Below, piece by piece: positions 36,501 through 43,743 of a stretch of 64,000 nucleotides of DNA. Position numbers and translations under genes: made by a program. Positions within the stretch are counted from its first letter, which is position 1; every line of letters begins with the position of its first letter. The DNA is taken from contig NZ_JAUDRZ010000008.1 of the NCBI RefSeq assembly GCF_030380735.1, positions 616,958 through 680,957 on the forward strand, given 5' to 3'. Below the pieces are notes generated by a model. The model worked only from the letters and a program-made list of their open reading frames with translations. It was not told the origin of the DNA and searched no databases. The DNA is from Rhizobium sp. S152 (GTDB taxonomy: Bacteria; Pseudomonadota; Alphaproteobacteria; Rhizobiales; Rhizobiaceae).

Positions 36501-37778
36501 AAATTGCAGTTGTCCGGTTCGGTCAACGTCGCGAGCGACAGCAGCAAGTCGTTTGCGAAGGTGGACGGTAGCATCGGGATCAACGGTTTTACGATTAAAG
36601 ATGGTGTTGTGAGCTTCAAGACAAGCTCGGGCGTTGTGACAATCGACTCGCTCACCGACGTGGCGACCGCGGTCAAGGCTCTCACGGTTGGAGGCATAGG
36701 CAATGGCAGGGTCGTGGTTTTCACGGCAACCTTCGAAGATCATTCCGTGCACAACTTCATCTACCAGCAGGAATCTTCGGGCCAGTACACGCTCGTTGAC
36801 CTGCAGGGATCGATCGCCAATGTTGCCTCTCTGGTCGGCTTCTCGTCCAAGAGCCAGATCGACCCCATCATCCTCGATCTCGACCACAACGGCATCGCGC
36901 TTACCACCCTCGACCACGGCGTCTCCTTCGACATCAATGCCGATGGTCATCAGGACAAGATCGCCTGGACGGCGGGCACGGATGGCATTCTGGCCTACGA
37001 CCTCGACGGCAACGGCAAGATCGACAACGGCAGCGAGATCTTCTCGCCGCACTTTGCCGGTGGTACTTATGTCGATGGTCTGGCGGCGCTGGCGACGCTC
37101 GACAGCAATCATGACGGCAGAATCGATGCGGCCGACGAGGCCTTCTCGAAGCTCACCGTCTGGCAGGATTTGAACCATAATGGCATCACCGATGCCGGGG
37201 AGCTTTCGAGCTTGACCGACCACCAGATCACCAGCATCTCGCTCGACGCCTCGGCCTCCGGCACGGAGATCAACGGTCAGTCGATCATGTCCGAGGGAAG
37301 CTACACGACTTCGGATGGCGTCGGCGGTCACTTCGTCGAGGTCGCCTTCGACACCACGCTCGGCGGCACCGACGGCGACAGCCATGCCTACACGATGTTC
37401 GGCAGCGATGGCGACGATCTCATCGCCGGCAGCGGCGGCATGTACACGATCACCGGCGGTGCCGGCGCCGATACCTTCGTTCTCGATGCCGATGCCTTCA
37501 ACGACGTGAAGCTTGCCGATGTCATCACCGACTTCAAGGCAAGCGAAGGCGATACGCTCGATGTCTCAAAGCTGCTCGACAGCCTGCTTGGTCATCAGGC
37601 GAACGAGGCGGAAGCGCTGGCAAGCGTCAAGACGACGGTCTCGGGCACCGATACCGTGGTCAGCGTCAACGACAATGGCGCCTGGCATGATGTTGCCGTG
37701 CTTCAGAACACCACCGAGGCCGTCAAGATCCTCTTCGACGACAAGCACGACGCGACCACCGCCCCGCACGTCGGCTAA
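27597..37778 (+). CDS. giant type I secreted RTX/VCBS adhesin, LapA-like
   Basis: A 3393-residue surface protein. Residues about 80-145 form an N-terminal module (DIRIEGNNLVLVQADGTEI) like the LapA retention module, ending in VAAG (142-145), a candidate LapG-type cleavage site. Then come about four T1SS-143-type repeats (to about 830) with DxDGD linkers, a galactose-binding-like module at about 828-990 (NLLANGDFRATSTGW), VCBS domains, six divergent ~120-residue repeats (1207-1935), three near-identical 110-residue VCBS repeats (2372-2701), RTX nonapeptides (about 2800-2935, 3265-3300), EF-hand-like loops (about 3135-3203) and a C-terminal type I secretion signal. It is probably exported by the TolC-ABC-HlyD system downstream. 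The start follows the family N-terminus, though no strong ribosome-binding site is seen. Role: calcium-dependent surface attachment or biofilm (inference). Confidence 0.92.
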   Translation: MSIEDLRISAVDGEHVSSDVIADTHEDGSSAREGVEVAQADTSQQPVRTDRLPEAPAASAPVAAANHPNEVVPDQNNVAHLPADVSIDDIRIEGNNLVLVQADGTEIVIVNGAHHIPTFLLGEVELPQQAVIAALEQSNINVAAGPDGSYSASAAPSSSGADFQDSLQQDAQDPTQLAQLLADTQQPDGEFTDREELRNGVPTITATELLTLTENEGSEGGFSEQTVNGTFGFTPGSDGGKIVAVQLSNSLNMVEGTQNGSHVDLTSDGKPVVVTVSGLTVTGSVDGHPVFVLTVTNPSTGAFTFTQSGPLDHPDKGEAGADDTLRLLFNYTVTDKDGDSVTGTGAIDINDDAPSVGEGVAAQSINEADLLKGEGGSASVHDISLGINWGADDGANRDLTFADVQKDLGALKSDGQTVQYVISDNGHTLTGYVGEGDDMHEVFVVKLDPTAPNGAYSFTLIQPLDHPQDSKTGNETLGLTFNFVAKDADGDTDSGSFAVNVKDDVPTADFSGTSVINEHGVNGVFTTQSATGTLLFTGGADGATITDLTFRTSIDMDAKDSYPPLSSHGVALTYVTTVDNGVITLTASAGKTVVFTLSADQETGAYEYKQFASIDHPLNSNDLRLVFDFAATDADGDKTAWNTGTVQVDILDDKPTTTQADRYITVSENDIHGATPDTESKSFTINYGADGAGKTSFTGKVHLDIGGGTPGNVDFTLSGPGATYESPLKSNGQPVIFTLSSDGTKIIGYVGDISHPVIELSANGTSVTAQLSQVLDHVARVDGTNVDNIRIDATVSFTDSDGDAVNSIIRVNVTDSGPTITGTPEAVNLLANGDFRATSTGWQAAGWDNGGWAGSANSDIGWKVEGTGSGQLERVSNTYSGMKTSNGAPMVDMGASPGNTTISQDITGLKAGDTYTLKFDVGAPVPASARLEVFWNGVSIGIYEPGSAMVTEMKVLTAKDGTNTLTFQEIGDGNDNNGTYLANISLTKGSDVPVFTASAGEDDNISLELAAGHQFSFGADGAGKVVLGVATVATASGIPLTLDAASYTYENGHVVIKAGVFDALNAGEIANVTIPFTVTDADGTAKSGVYQVQITGANDAATITGYAPGAAVQEDGTLHAQGALKVTDVDAGENHFQTPASSLLTGAYGTFTFNPANGQWTYDLDNAKAQELRQGQTVNETLTVVSADGTAQQTITVTVNGANDAPHLSASTTGVVYSDHSYDDTFTAATGQLTTTDADKGDSARYGIAGTGVTAGNFIDGAYDISKAGTYGTLYLNSQTGAYTFVPNDAAIEGLKNKQTESFQLTVTDGANATDSTNFQVTVEGANDKPELSSVKLSFTDTAEDDRFSAVRGSLVSTDRDAGDTARYGVEGAWRGLFAVGGTLYDTAKDGRYGTLYVDSKTGAYIYVPDGDAIEARKTDTSENFTIKVTDGSGASDDANFTVDIHGANDTPELYATLTNITYNDSSRDDVFFSRFGSLYSSDRDAGDRPTYGITGGGASNVSGYDIAKSGTYGTLYLNSTTGNYVYVPKDGAIEALKAHASESFDLTVTDQSGASGKETLTVNLEGTNDRPEISATLSSVTYRDTSADDSFSVASGKLSSTDRDAGDSATYGVSGGVASSARDGFDVAKTGSYGTLYLNSKTGAYIYEPNDAAIEGRRYDTDERFTLTVTDGSNATDSTTFVVNIDAANDKPVLSPVTIGFTDTAADDAFQPITGKLSSTDRDLDDSARYGLGNASSGNYKIANVSYDLKASGTYGTLYLDSKTGAYVYQPNDTAIEKTKTETSESFQIKVTDAGGLSDQQTFTVEIHGANDKPQLTISQDEVSYTDTDKDDSFNAASGTMSSSDRDANETATYGVSGGVASSAKYGYDVAKVGTYGTLYVNSKSGAYTFMPNDAAIEGLKSGTKETFTLTVADKSGEIDSKDFDVKISATNDKATISGDADGSVKEDTTLTAHGTLTVNDRDTGDDHFRTPASLNGKYGVFTLDTATGAWTYTLDNDSHDVQSLGAGQSLTDSITVSSADGTASKVIDVAIAGTNDAAVIGNPNNAQVMEGVNVSAGKLTAEGTISITDVDQGQASFQETVTSSGPTLGRLDLHSNGTYTYSVKADLVEYLGDGEKKIETFVVKSLDGTSNEVSFTIVGTEDRPYITSVEGTGTVTETAGQTGSSTELHLDRVIVFTDDDIHDTHSLQITEMTSTAPGGHFLGSVGSTILDAVGNADGSGRQAQLNFTVVDKDIDFLAADQTIVQTYQVSVVDQHGYVSSSQTITITIVGTNDAAVLSSAVVNLTETDSATDISTSGNLTISDVDSSASFVAQTDAAGKYGTFSIDANGAWSYTASSAHNEFVGGQVYTESFTVSAADGTTTTVKVNITGTNDAAVITGTSTGSVVEAGSASTGTGTANGDLLSTDVDNTTDAWRAVTTATASTGGYGTYTIDATGHWTYTLNNGNPAVNALNENGHLTDTFTVQTEDGTSQVVTVTINGANDAAVVTGNASGTVVEAGAAGNGVATANGDLNSADVDNTADAWQAVTTATASANGYGTYKIDATGHWTYTLNNGNATVNALNENGHLTDTFTVKTIDGTSQVVTVTIDGANDAAVITGKATGTVVEAGYASTGTATASGDLNSTDVDNADDSWKVIATATKSTGGYGTYTIDATGHWTYALDNNNAAVNALNSGQTLTDTFTVQTIDGTAQVVTVTINGADDVVPNRAPVTSDDIVITNSSSISIPDWALLLNDKDADGDSLKITNVRNAGWDDVDHDAKSASVSFDDWLLPGGAFDYTASDGTASANGHVDVDYQWSSTVRGTSANEILIGSDYGDTLIGNGGRDVIIANGGNDTIVGDDTDYLLDGGSGTDTLQVGANFTSTGDDQIVNIEKVSLTAAVKLDLSNQTEGFTITGSSGADTIIGGSGNDTITGGRGGDTLTGGAGKDTFVIASGDSSFSISGSGSRIQISGYDTITDFKVSDGDKLQLSGSVNVASDSSKSFAKVDGSIGINGFTIKDGVVSFKTSSGVVTIDSLTDVATAVKALTVGGIGNGRVVVFTATFEDHSVHNFIYQQESSGQYTLVDLQGSIANVASLVGFSSKSQIDPIILDLDHNGIALTTLDHGVSFDINADGHQDKIAWTAGTDGILAYDLDGNGKIDNGSEIFSPHFAGGTYVDGLAALATLDSNHDGRIDAADEAFSKLTVWQDLNHNGITDAGELSSLTDHQITSISLDASASGTEINGQSIMSEGSYTTSDGVGGHFVEVAFDTTLGGTDGDSHAYTMFGSDGDDLIAGSGGMYTITGGAGADTFVLDADAFNDVKLADVITDFKASEGDTLDVSKLLDSLLGHQANEAEALASVKTTVSGTDTVVSVNDNGAWHDVAVLQNTTEAVKILFDDKHDATTAPHVG
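31215..33401 (+). repeat. six tandem ~120-residue adhesin repeats
   Basis: Within the adhesin, residues 1207-1935 hold six units with the shared pattern D-D-x-F...STDRDAGD...YGTLYLNSKTGAY...PNDAAIEG...TLTVTDG...GANDKP. Units differ widely in DNA sequence, so they are older than the 330-bp repeats further on. Confidence 0.85.
34710..35699 (+). repeat. three 330-bp near-identical tandem repeats
   Basis: Exact 330-bp period (starts 34710, 35040, 35370), each coding a 110-residue VCBS domain with NDAAV(I/V)TG, VVEAG and GHLTDTFTV or close variants. DNA similarity between units is high, so the copy number may vary between strains. Confidence 0.9.
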
Positions 37779-37802
37779 CCAGGCCCCGACACCAGAACCT
37801 CG

Positions 37803-37824
37803 AAAAGGCGCCTCGGCGCCTTTT
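37803..37824 (+). terminator. terminator between adhesin and GGDEF genes
   Basis: AAAAGGCGCC / GGCGCCTTTT is a perfect inverted repeat that folds with a small loop and ends in TTTT on the plus strand and, symmetrically, on the minus strand. It starts 24 bases after the adhesin stop and lies 8 bases beyond the end of the convergent GGDEF gene, so it may serve both. Confidence 0.75.
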
Positions 37825-37832
37825 CCGCGTTT

Positions 37833-38609
37833 TCAGGCAGCGGGAAGACGCGAGATCGGGATCGGCTCGTCGGCGTCACCGCCGCGTTCCATCGCCATCT
37901 CGTCGGCAAGCTGGCGAATGTGGTTGAAGTCGGTGGCGCCCTCGAAAACCGCACCGCCGAGCCTGACGCCGATCGACAGCGGCATCTCGCCGGCGGTGAA
38001 CGACGCTGCGGTGACGCGCTGGCGGATGCGGGTGCCGACATCCTGGGCGTTTTCGATCGAGGCGCCGGGCAGGAAGACGCCGAGTTCGTTGGAGGCGAGC
38101 CGGGCGACGAGGTCGCCGCTGCGCACGGAGGACTGGATGATCGAGGCGAGCGACTGGATCACGGTGTCGGCCCATTGCGGCCCGTAGCGGCGGCTGATCT
38201 CGTCGAGCGTATCGATCACCACGGCGATCATCACCCCACCAGCATCGGTCGCGATCCGCTTGCGCCGATCCATGTAGTGCTCGACGGCGGCGGCGAACGC
38301 CGTCCCGTTCAGCGCCTTGGTAACGGCGTCGTGGCGTTGAGTATAGTTGACCGTATCTTGCAGTTTCTTTAGCTCGCCGACCTTGAGTTGCAGAAGCATA
38401 AGAAGCGGAAATGCAACAAAAAGCGAAATAAGAATTGCACCCACGAACCCAACCAAAAATGGTTGCTCCGGCGCGAGAAGGTTTAAGATAAGTAACACCC
38501 CGACTGATCCCGCCGCGCAGCACAACGCTCCGACGATGGAGATTCGGAGAGCAGAAATTGTAGTTGTTGCGGATGAGTAACGTTGGCCGAAATTCATTGC
38601 GGTTTGCAC
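37833..38609 (-). CDS. membrane-anchored degenerate GGDEF protein with intact I-site
   Basis: A 258-residue protein with two N-terminal membrane helices (about 20-45 and 50-74), a short linker helix and one GGDEF-type domain. The active site is lost: canonical GGDEF is ASNEL (residues 172-176), and the first motif is HDAVTKALNGTAF instead of HDxLTxLPNRxxF. In contrast RSGD (163-166) keeps the RxxD c-di-GMP I-site, exactly five residues before the active-site position. This is the profile of a c-di-GMP receptor rather than a cyclase. It lies convergent to the adhesin and divergent from the secretion operon, so control of adhesin display is plausible. There is no EAL domain and no large periplasmic domain, so it is not a LapD. 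A second Met lies at residue 5. Confidence 0.85.
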   Translation of the reverse strand: MQTAMNFGQRYSSATTTISALRISIVGALCCAAGSVGVLLILNLLAPEQPFLVGFVGAILISLFVAFPLLMLLQLKVGELKKLQDTVNYTQRHDAVTKALNGTAFAAAVEHYMDRRKRIATDAGGVMIAVVIDTLDEISRRYGPQWADTVIQSLASIIQSSVRSGDLVARLASNELGVFLPGASIENAQDVGTRIRQRVTAASFTAGEMPLSIGVRLGGAVFEGATDFNHIRQLADEMAMERGGDADEPIPISRLPAA

Positions 38610-38833
38610 CCGTTTGTATGTCGAGCCAGCTAATCAGGCCGGGGCAAAATCCCGGTTAAAAAATTCTGTAAAATTCTCGCTTTAGGTAGTTCTTCCCTGC
38701 CGGGTTAACTGTCTTCGCAGGAAGCCGCGGGCCGCAATTGGAATGTGGAAAGATTGGTGTTACTCGTTTACCCAAGAATAGGCTTTGGTATACGAGGTCA
38801 TCGTATGAATCTTGATGTTGAGGGGCATCTTCT

Positions 38834-40276
38834 TTGTTCAATCGCAAAAGAATATTCGCAGTCTTGTCTGCAACTGTTGCTATAGGCCTTACTTTTTGTG
38901 CTGATGCCGGTGCAATGACATTGCAGCAGGCAATCGAAAAGACGATGAAGACCAACCCGCAGATCTTGCAGGCGGCAAAAGATCGCGAAGCGGTTGAATT
39001 CGAACTTCGCCAGGCCCGCGGTCTTTACTTGCCGTCGGTGGATCTCGAAGCCGGCATCGGCCGTCGCCGTCTGTCGAACAACAGCTCCGGCGCGCTGAGA
39101 TCCGATCATGATTACCTGTCGCCCGGCGATGTCGGCCTGACGGTATCGCAGACCATCTTCGACGGCGGCAGCCGCAAGGCGCAGGTGCAGCAGCAGGCTG
39201 CCCGCGTCGATGGCGCTTCCTTCCGCGTTCTCGAGCGTTCGGAAGCGCTGGCGCTCGAAGTCACGCAGGACTATCTCGAATACATGCTGCAGAACCAGAT
39301 CGTTGCTGCCGCCAAGCAGAACGTGTCCTTCCATCAGGGCATGGTCGGCGACATCAGCGAGAGCATCAAGGGCGGCGCGCTCACCGATGCCGACCGCCTG
39401 CAGGGCAGCGAGCGTCTCCAGGCCGCCAAGGCCCGCCTGCGCGAAGCGCTGGAAGAGCTGGAACAGACCAAGATCCGCTTCCTCCAGGCCGTCGGCGAGC
39501 AGATCTCCAACCCGTCGACGCCGCCGTCCGTCGCCAAGTATCTCCCGAAGACGCTGAACGACGCGGTCTATGTCGCCGCCAGGAACAGCCCGCGCATCTA
39601 CTCGGCCAATGCCGATGTCGACGCGGCCGACGCCGGCGTTCGCGGCGCGCGCGCCAACTACATGCCGAAGGTCAACCTTGAAGGCACGGCCCGCGTCGGT
39701 GACGATATCGACGGCGACGAAGGCAATACCAACGACTACCAGGTCCGCGTCGTCGCCCGATGGAACCTTTATCGCGGCGGCATCGACGTCGCCCGCGAGC
39801 AGGAACAGATCCGCCGCTCCGGCGAGCAGCGCTATGCGCTGGCGCAGGTACAGCGCGAAGTCGAGCAGTCGGTTCGCTCCGCCTGGAACGAGCGCGTCAG
39901 CCGCAGCGATCTCTCCAAGATCCTCGGCGAGCAGACCTCGATCAACGAAAGGCTGGTCGGTTCCTACCGCGAGCAGTTCAAGGTCGGCCAGCGCTCGCTG
40001 CTCGACGTGCTCGATGCCCAGAACACCCGCTTCAACACCAAGGTGCTCGCCGATACGGCCCGCGTAGCGTCGCTGTTTGCCGAGTACAAGATCCTGGCCG
40101 CGTCCGGCAACCTGCTGCAGACCATGAAGCTGCGCCCTGTCGAACAGGCTCAGCCTTATGCGCGCGACGGCTTCGCGGTTCCCGCGACGTCAGCCAACCC
40201 CAACTATGTCGAGCTGGATTCGCACCAGAAGGCCGGCATGCCGCTGGACCTCCTGGCCCCGATTCGACAGCAGTAG
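38834..40276 (+). CDS. TolC-family outer membrane channel of type I secretion
   Basis: A 480-residue outer membrane efflux protein. The signal peptide (MFNRKRIFAVLSATVAIGLTFCADAGA) precedes MTLQQAIEKTMKTNPQI; the two OEP repeats follow, with VSQTIFDGGSRKAQ and VVARWNLYRGGIDVAREQEQIRR, and a YREQFKVGQRSLLDVLDAQNTRF segment. The start is TTG at 38834: the first in-frame codon after a TGA, with GAGGGG 8 bases upstream. It is the first gene of a four-gene operon with the ABC and HlyD genes, and should form the outer membrane pore for the adhesin. Confidence 0.92.
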   Translation: MFNRKRIFAVLSATVAIGLTFCADAGAMTLQQAIEKTMKTNPQILQAAKDREAVEFELRQARGLYLPSVDLEAGIGRRRLSNNSSGALRSDHDYLSPGDVGLTVSQTIFDGGSRKAQVQQQAARVDGASFRVLERSEALALEVTQDYLEYMLQNQIVAAAKQNVSFHQGMVGDISESIKGGALTDADRLQGSERLQAAKARLREALEELEQTKIRFLQAVGEQISNPSTPPSVAKYLPKTLNDAVYVAARNSPRIYSANADVDAADAGVRGARANYMPKVNLEGTARVGDDIDGDEGNTNDYQVRVVARWNLYRGGIDVAREQEQIRRSGEQRYALAQVQREVEQSVRSAWNERVSRSDLSKILGEQTSINERLVGSYREQFKVGQRSLLDVLDAQNTRFNTKVLADTARVASLFAEYKILAASGNLLQTMKLRPVEQAQPYARDGFAVPATSANPNYVELDSHQKAGMPLDLLAPIRQQ

Positions 40277-40294
40277 TCGAAACGGCCACGGACC

Positions 40295-42457
40295 ATGTTG
40301 AACGTAGCGCTAGAGACTTCGAGCGGCACGCCGCTTCAGACATTCAAGGCCGCGTTCAAATCCGTGGCCGCGTTCTACGGTCGGCCGAGTTCCGACACCG
40401 TCCTCTTCTCCGGCCTGCCGGACGAGGTGACGGAATCGCTGGAGACGGATGACGTCGAGCGTATCGCCGAGCGCATCGGCCTGCAGGTCATCCGGCACGG
40501 CGAGCGCGAATGTCGGCTGGGCAATTTCGATTGCCCGGCAATCGTCTCCTTCGCCGACGGCGGCGTCCTGCCGCTGCTCGAAGTGGCCGAGGACGGCTCC
40601 TACGTTATCGATATCATTCCGATCGCCGGCAGCCCGCTGCGGTTGACCCGCGCCGAACTGATGGCGCTGAGGCCGCAAACGGCCTTCGCCTTCACGCTGT
40701 TCTACCAGAACGCCTCGGAAGAGGCGCTGGTCGGCAATGCGGTGGAGATCGAGAAGCGCCACTGGCTGGCGACGACCCTTCGGCCCTACTGGCGCACCTA
40801 TGTCCGCGTCATGGTCGCCGCGCTCTTCATCAACCTGATCGCGCTCGGCTCGCCGCTGTTCACGATGAATGTCTACGACCGGGTGCTGCCCAACAAGGCG
40901 ATCCCGACGCTGTGGGTTCTGGCCGCCGGCATCACGCTTGCCTATCTCTTCGATTTCCTGCTGAAGACCGCGCGCTCGTCGCTGATCGATTATGCCGGCC
41001 GCAAGGCGGATCTGCGCCTGTCGCAGATGATCTTCGACAAGGTGCTGAACTCGACGCTTGCCTCTCGGCCGATGTCGACGGGCGAATATGCCAACCGCGT
41101 CACGCAGTATGAATTCGTGCGCGAATTCTTCACCTCGAACACCATCGGCGTCGTCATCGACAGCCTGTTCGTCTTCGTCTTCCTGATCGTGATCTACCTG
41201 ATCGCCGGCTGGCTTGTGGTCATCCCGGCTGTCGCCTTCCTGCTCTCCGTCGTCATCGGCCTCTATGCGCAGGCCGCCATCGGCAAGCGCATGGCCACCG
41301 CCGCCAACGAGGCCTCGCGCCGTCAGTCGCTGCTGGTCGAGACCATTTCCACGATCGAGACGCTGAAGAGCCTGCGCGCCGAAGCCACCATGCTGCGCCG
41401 CTGGCACGAGCTCACCAAATATTCGAGCCGCACCAGCGAGGATATCAAGCATGTCTCGACCAACGCCATCAACATGACGATGTTCGTGCAGCAGATGGTC
41501 AGCGTCCTCATCGTCATCGCCGGCACCTACGAGTTCTCGGAAGGCCGCATCGCCATGGGCGCGATCGTCGCCACCGTGATGCTGGCAAGCCGCGCCGGCG
41601 CGCCGCTCGGCCAGATCGCCATGACGCTCGCCCGCTTCCGCCAGGCCACCATGTCGCTGCGCATCCTCGACAAGATCATGGAGCAGCCTGACGATCGCCC
41701 CTCGACGGTCGGCTTCGTCAACCGCGAGATCGCTCGCGGCTCCTTCAGCTTCCAGGATGTCTCCTTCCAGTATCCCGGCTCCGATTACCCTGTCATCAAC
41801 AAGCTGTCCTTCAGCGTGAAGCCCGGCGAGCGCGTCGGCATCATCGGCCGCATCGGCTCGGGCAAGACCACGCTCGGCCGCCTGCTCGACGGATTGTTCC
41901 AGCCGTCCGGCGGCCGCGTGCTGATCGATGGCGTCGATATCCGCCAGTATCACATGGCCGAGGTGCGCGCCGCTGTCGCCGTCGCCGGCCAGTCGTCGGA
42001 TCTCTTCTCCGGCACCGTCAAGGAAAACCTTTTGATCGGCCGCGCCGATGCCAGCGACGAGGAATTGCTCGAGGTCGCCCGCATGACTGGCGTCGACGAG
42101 TTCGTCGGCAACCACCCGCGCGGCTTCGACATGCCGGTGGGCGAGCGCGGCACCAACCTCTCCAGCGGCCAGAAGCAGGCGCTCACCATCGCCCGCCTGC
42201 TGCTGACGAAGCCGAAGATCGTCTTCCTCGACGAACCCTCGGGCGCCATGGACCTTGCCACAGAGCGGCATCTGATCGCTCGCCTGTCGAAGGCCTTTAC
42301 CCGCGACACGACGCTCCTGATCGCCACCCATCGTTTCAGCATGCTCGAACTGGTGGACCGGTTGATCGTCGTCGACAAGGGCCGCATCATCGCCGATGGC
42401 CCAAAGCAGGCCGTCATCGAGGCCATGCAGCGCAAGCCGGCGGGGCCTCAGGCATGA
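40295..42457 (+). CDS. type I secretion ABC transporter (permease-ATPase), LapB-like
   Basis: A 720-residue inner-membrane exporter with an N-terminal peptidase-C39-like domain that lacks obvious catalytic residues (about 1-150), a six-helix membrane domain (about 165-445) and an ATPase domain. Walker A is GRIGSGKTTLG (518 onward), the signature is LSSGQKQAL (622 onward, LSSGQ rather than LSGGQ) and Walker B is KIVFLDEPSGAMD. It energises export of RTX adhesins through HlyD and TolC. The ATG is 18 bases after the TolC stop; its stop overlaps the HlyD gene start by 4 bases (ATGA). Confidence 0.92.
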   Translation: MLNVALETSSGTPLQTFKAAFKSVAAFYGRPSSDTVLFSGLPDEVTESLETDDVERIAERIGLQVIRHGERECRLGNFDCPAIVSFADGGVLPLLEVAEDGSYVIDIIPIAGSPLRLTRAELMALRPQTAFAFTLFYQNASEEALVGNAVEIEKRHWLATTLRPYWRTYVRVMVAALFINLIALGSPLFTMNVYDRVLPNKAIPTLWVLAAGITLAYLFDFLLKTARSSLIDYAGRKADLRLSQMIFDKVLNSTLASRPMSTGEYANRVTQYEFVREFFTSNTIGVVIDSLFVFVFLIVIYLIAGWLVVIPAVAFLLSVVIGLYAQAAIGKRMATAANEASRRQSLLVETISTIETLKSLRAEATMLRRWHELTKYSSRTSEDIKHVSTNAINMTMFVQQMVSVLIVIAGTYEFSEGRIAMGAIVATVMLASRAGAPLGQIAMTLARFRQATMSLRILDKIMEQPDDRPSTVGFVNREIARGSFSFQDVSFQYPGSDYPVINKLSFSVKPGERVGIIGRIGSGKTTLGRLLDGLFQPSGGRVLIDGVDIRQYHMAEVRAAVAVAGQSSDLFSGTVKENLLIGRADASDEELLEVARMTGVDEFVGNHPRGFDMPVGERGTNLSSGQKQALTIARLLLTKPKIVFLDEPSGAMDLATERHLIARLSKAFTRDTTLLIATHRFSMLELVDRLIVVDKGRIIADGPKQAVIEAMQRKPAGPQA

Positions 42458-43743
42458 GCAGCCAGGTCGACAACCCGCCATTCCTCGCCCGCGCCATCCT
42501 CGCTCTGGTGGCGCTTGTCATCGCGAGCTTCCTCGCCTGGGCGGCGATCGCCGATGTCAACGAAATCGCCCGCGGCGAAGGCAAGGTCATTCCCGTCTCC
42601 AAGACGCAGATCATCCAGTCGTCGGAACCCGGCGTCGTGCAGCAGATCGCGGTCGTGCTCGGCCAGGTCGTGCGCAAGGGGCAATTGCTGGTCCAGCTCG
42701 ACAACACCACCACCACCTCCACGCTCGGCGAATCCGTCGCCAAGGCCCGTGCGCTCGGCGCCAAGGTGGCTCGCCTGAAGCTGGAGGAAGACGGCCAGTA
42801 CGACGCGCCCTTCGTCTGCCCGCAGGAAATCCTCACGGTGGCCAAGGATGTCTGCGCCAACGAGGCGCAGCTCTTCGCGGCTGATCGTGCCAGCTACCAG
42901 AACAAGCTCGGCGTCCTCAAGGAGCGCGTGCGCCAGCGCGACAACGAGCTCAGCGAAGCCCACGCCAATATCGATCGTCTGGTCGAGAATATCGACGGCG
43001 CCCAGCGCCAGTACGATCTCATCAGCCCGCTGGCCAAGAAGAAGCTGGTCGCGCAGACAGATGTTCTGAAGACCGAACGCGACCTGGCCGATCAGAAGGG
43101 CCAGCTCAAGGTCTATCAGGAAAGCATCGTTCGCCTCGAAGCCGCCGTTCAGGAAGCCAGGCTGCAGCTCGGCGATCTCGCGCTCGAACTGCGCCAGCAG
43201 GCGCTCACCGACAAGGCGCAGGCGCTGGCCGAGCTCTCCGTCGTTGACGAAACCATCCGCGGCGCCTCAGATCGCGTCAAGCGCACCGATATCCGCTCGC
43301 CGGTCGATGGCATCGTCAACACGCTCGAGGTCAACACCATCGGCGCTTATGTCGATCCAGGCCGCGTCATCGCCGGCATCGTGCCGACGGCCGACACGCT
43401 GCTTGTCGAAGCCAAGATCTCGCCGCGCGACGTCGCCTTCGTCCGTCGCGGCCAACCCGCCATCGTCAAGGTCAGCGCCTACGACTTCTCGATTTTCGGC
43501 GGGCTGGAAGGCACCGTCGAGAACATCTCGGCCGACAGCCTCGTCGAGAAGGAAAAGGGCGAAACCTATTATCTCGTGCAGGTGAAGACGGAGCGCTCGG
43601 AACTCGAGCGCAACGGCAAATCCTATCCCATCATTCCCGGCATGGTGGCCTCCGTCGAAATCATGACGGGCAGCAAGACCGTGCTCAGCTATCTCATGAA
43701 GCCCATCAACAAGGCGCGCTCGGAAGCGCTGACGGAGCGATAG
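42454..43743 (+). CDS. type I secretion membrane fusion protein (HlyD family), LapC-like
   Basis: A 429-residue periplasmic adaptor. One membrane helix (about 11-33, ILALVALVIASFLAWAAIADV) is followed by the biotinyl-lipoyl-like half (EVNEIARGEGKVIPVSKTQIIQSSEPGVV), a long coiled coil (about 145-270) and the second half with IRSPVDGIVNTLEVNTIGAYVDPG, ending in the HlyD beta-barrel. It links the ABC protein to TolC. It starts inside the ABC gene (4-base overlap) and its stop is immediately followed by the ATG of the next gene. Confidence 0.92.
   Translation: MSSQVDNPPFLARAILALVALVIASFLAWAAIADVNEIARGEGKVIPVSKTQIIQSSEPGVVQQIAVVLGQVVRKGQLLVQLDNTTTTSTLGESVAKARALGAKVARLKLEEDGQYDAPFVCPQEILTVAKDVCANEAQLFAADRASYQNKLGVLKERVRQRDNELSEAHANIDRLVENIDGAQRQYDLISPLAKKKLVAQTDVLKTERDLADQKGQLKVYQESIVRLEAAVQEARLQLGDLALELRQQALTDKAQALAELSVVDETIRGASDRVKRTDIRSPVDGIVNTLEVNTIGAYVDPGRVIAGIVPTADTLLVEAKISPRDVAFVRRGQPAIVKVSAYDFSIFGGLEGTVENISADSLVEKEKGETYYLVQVKTERSELERNGKSYPIIPGMVASVEIMTGSKTVLSYLMKPINKARSEALTER

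Noticed and set aside
40310..42481. 723-codon minus-strand frame under the ABC transporter
   Set aside because: Shadow of the secretion ATPase; low-complexity D/R/H-rich protein.
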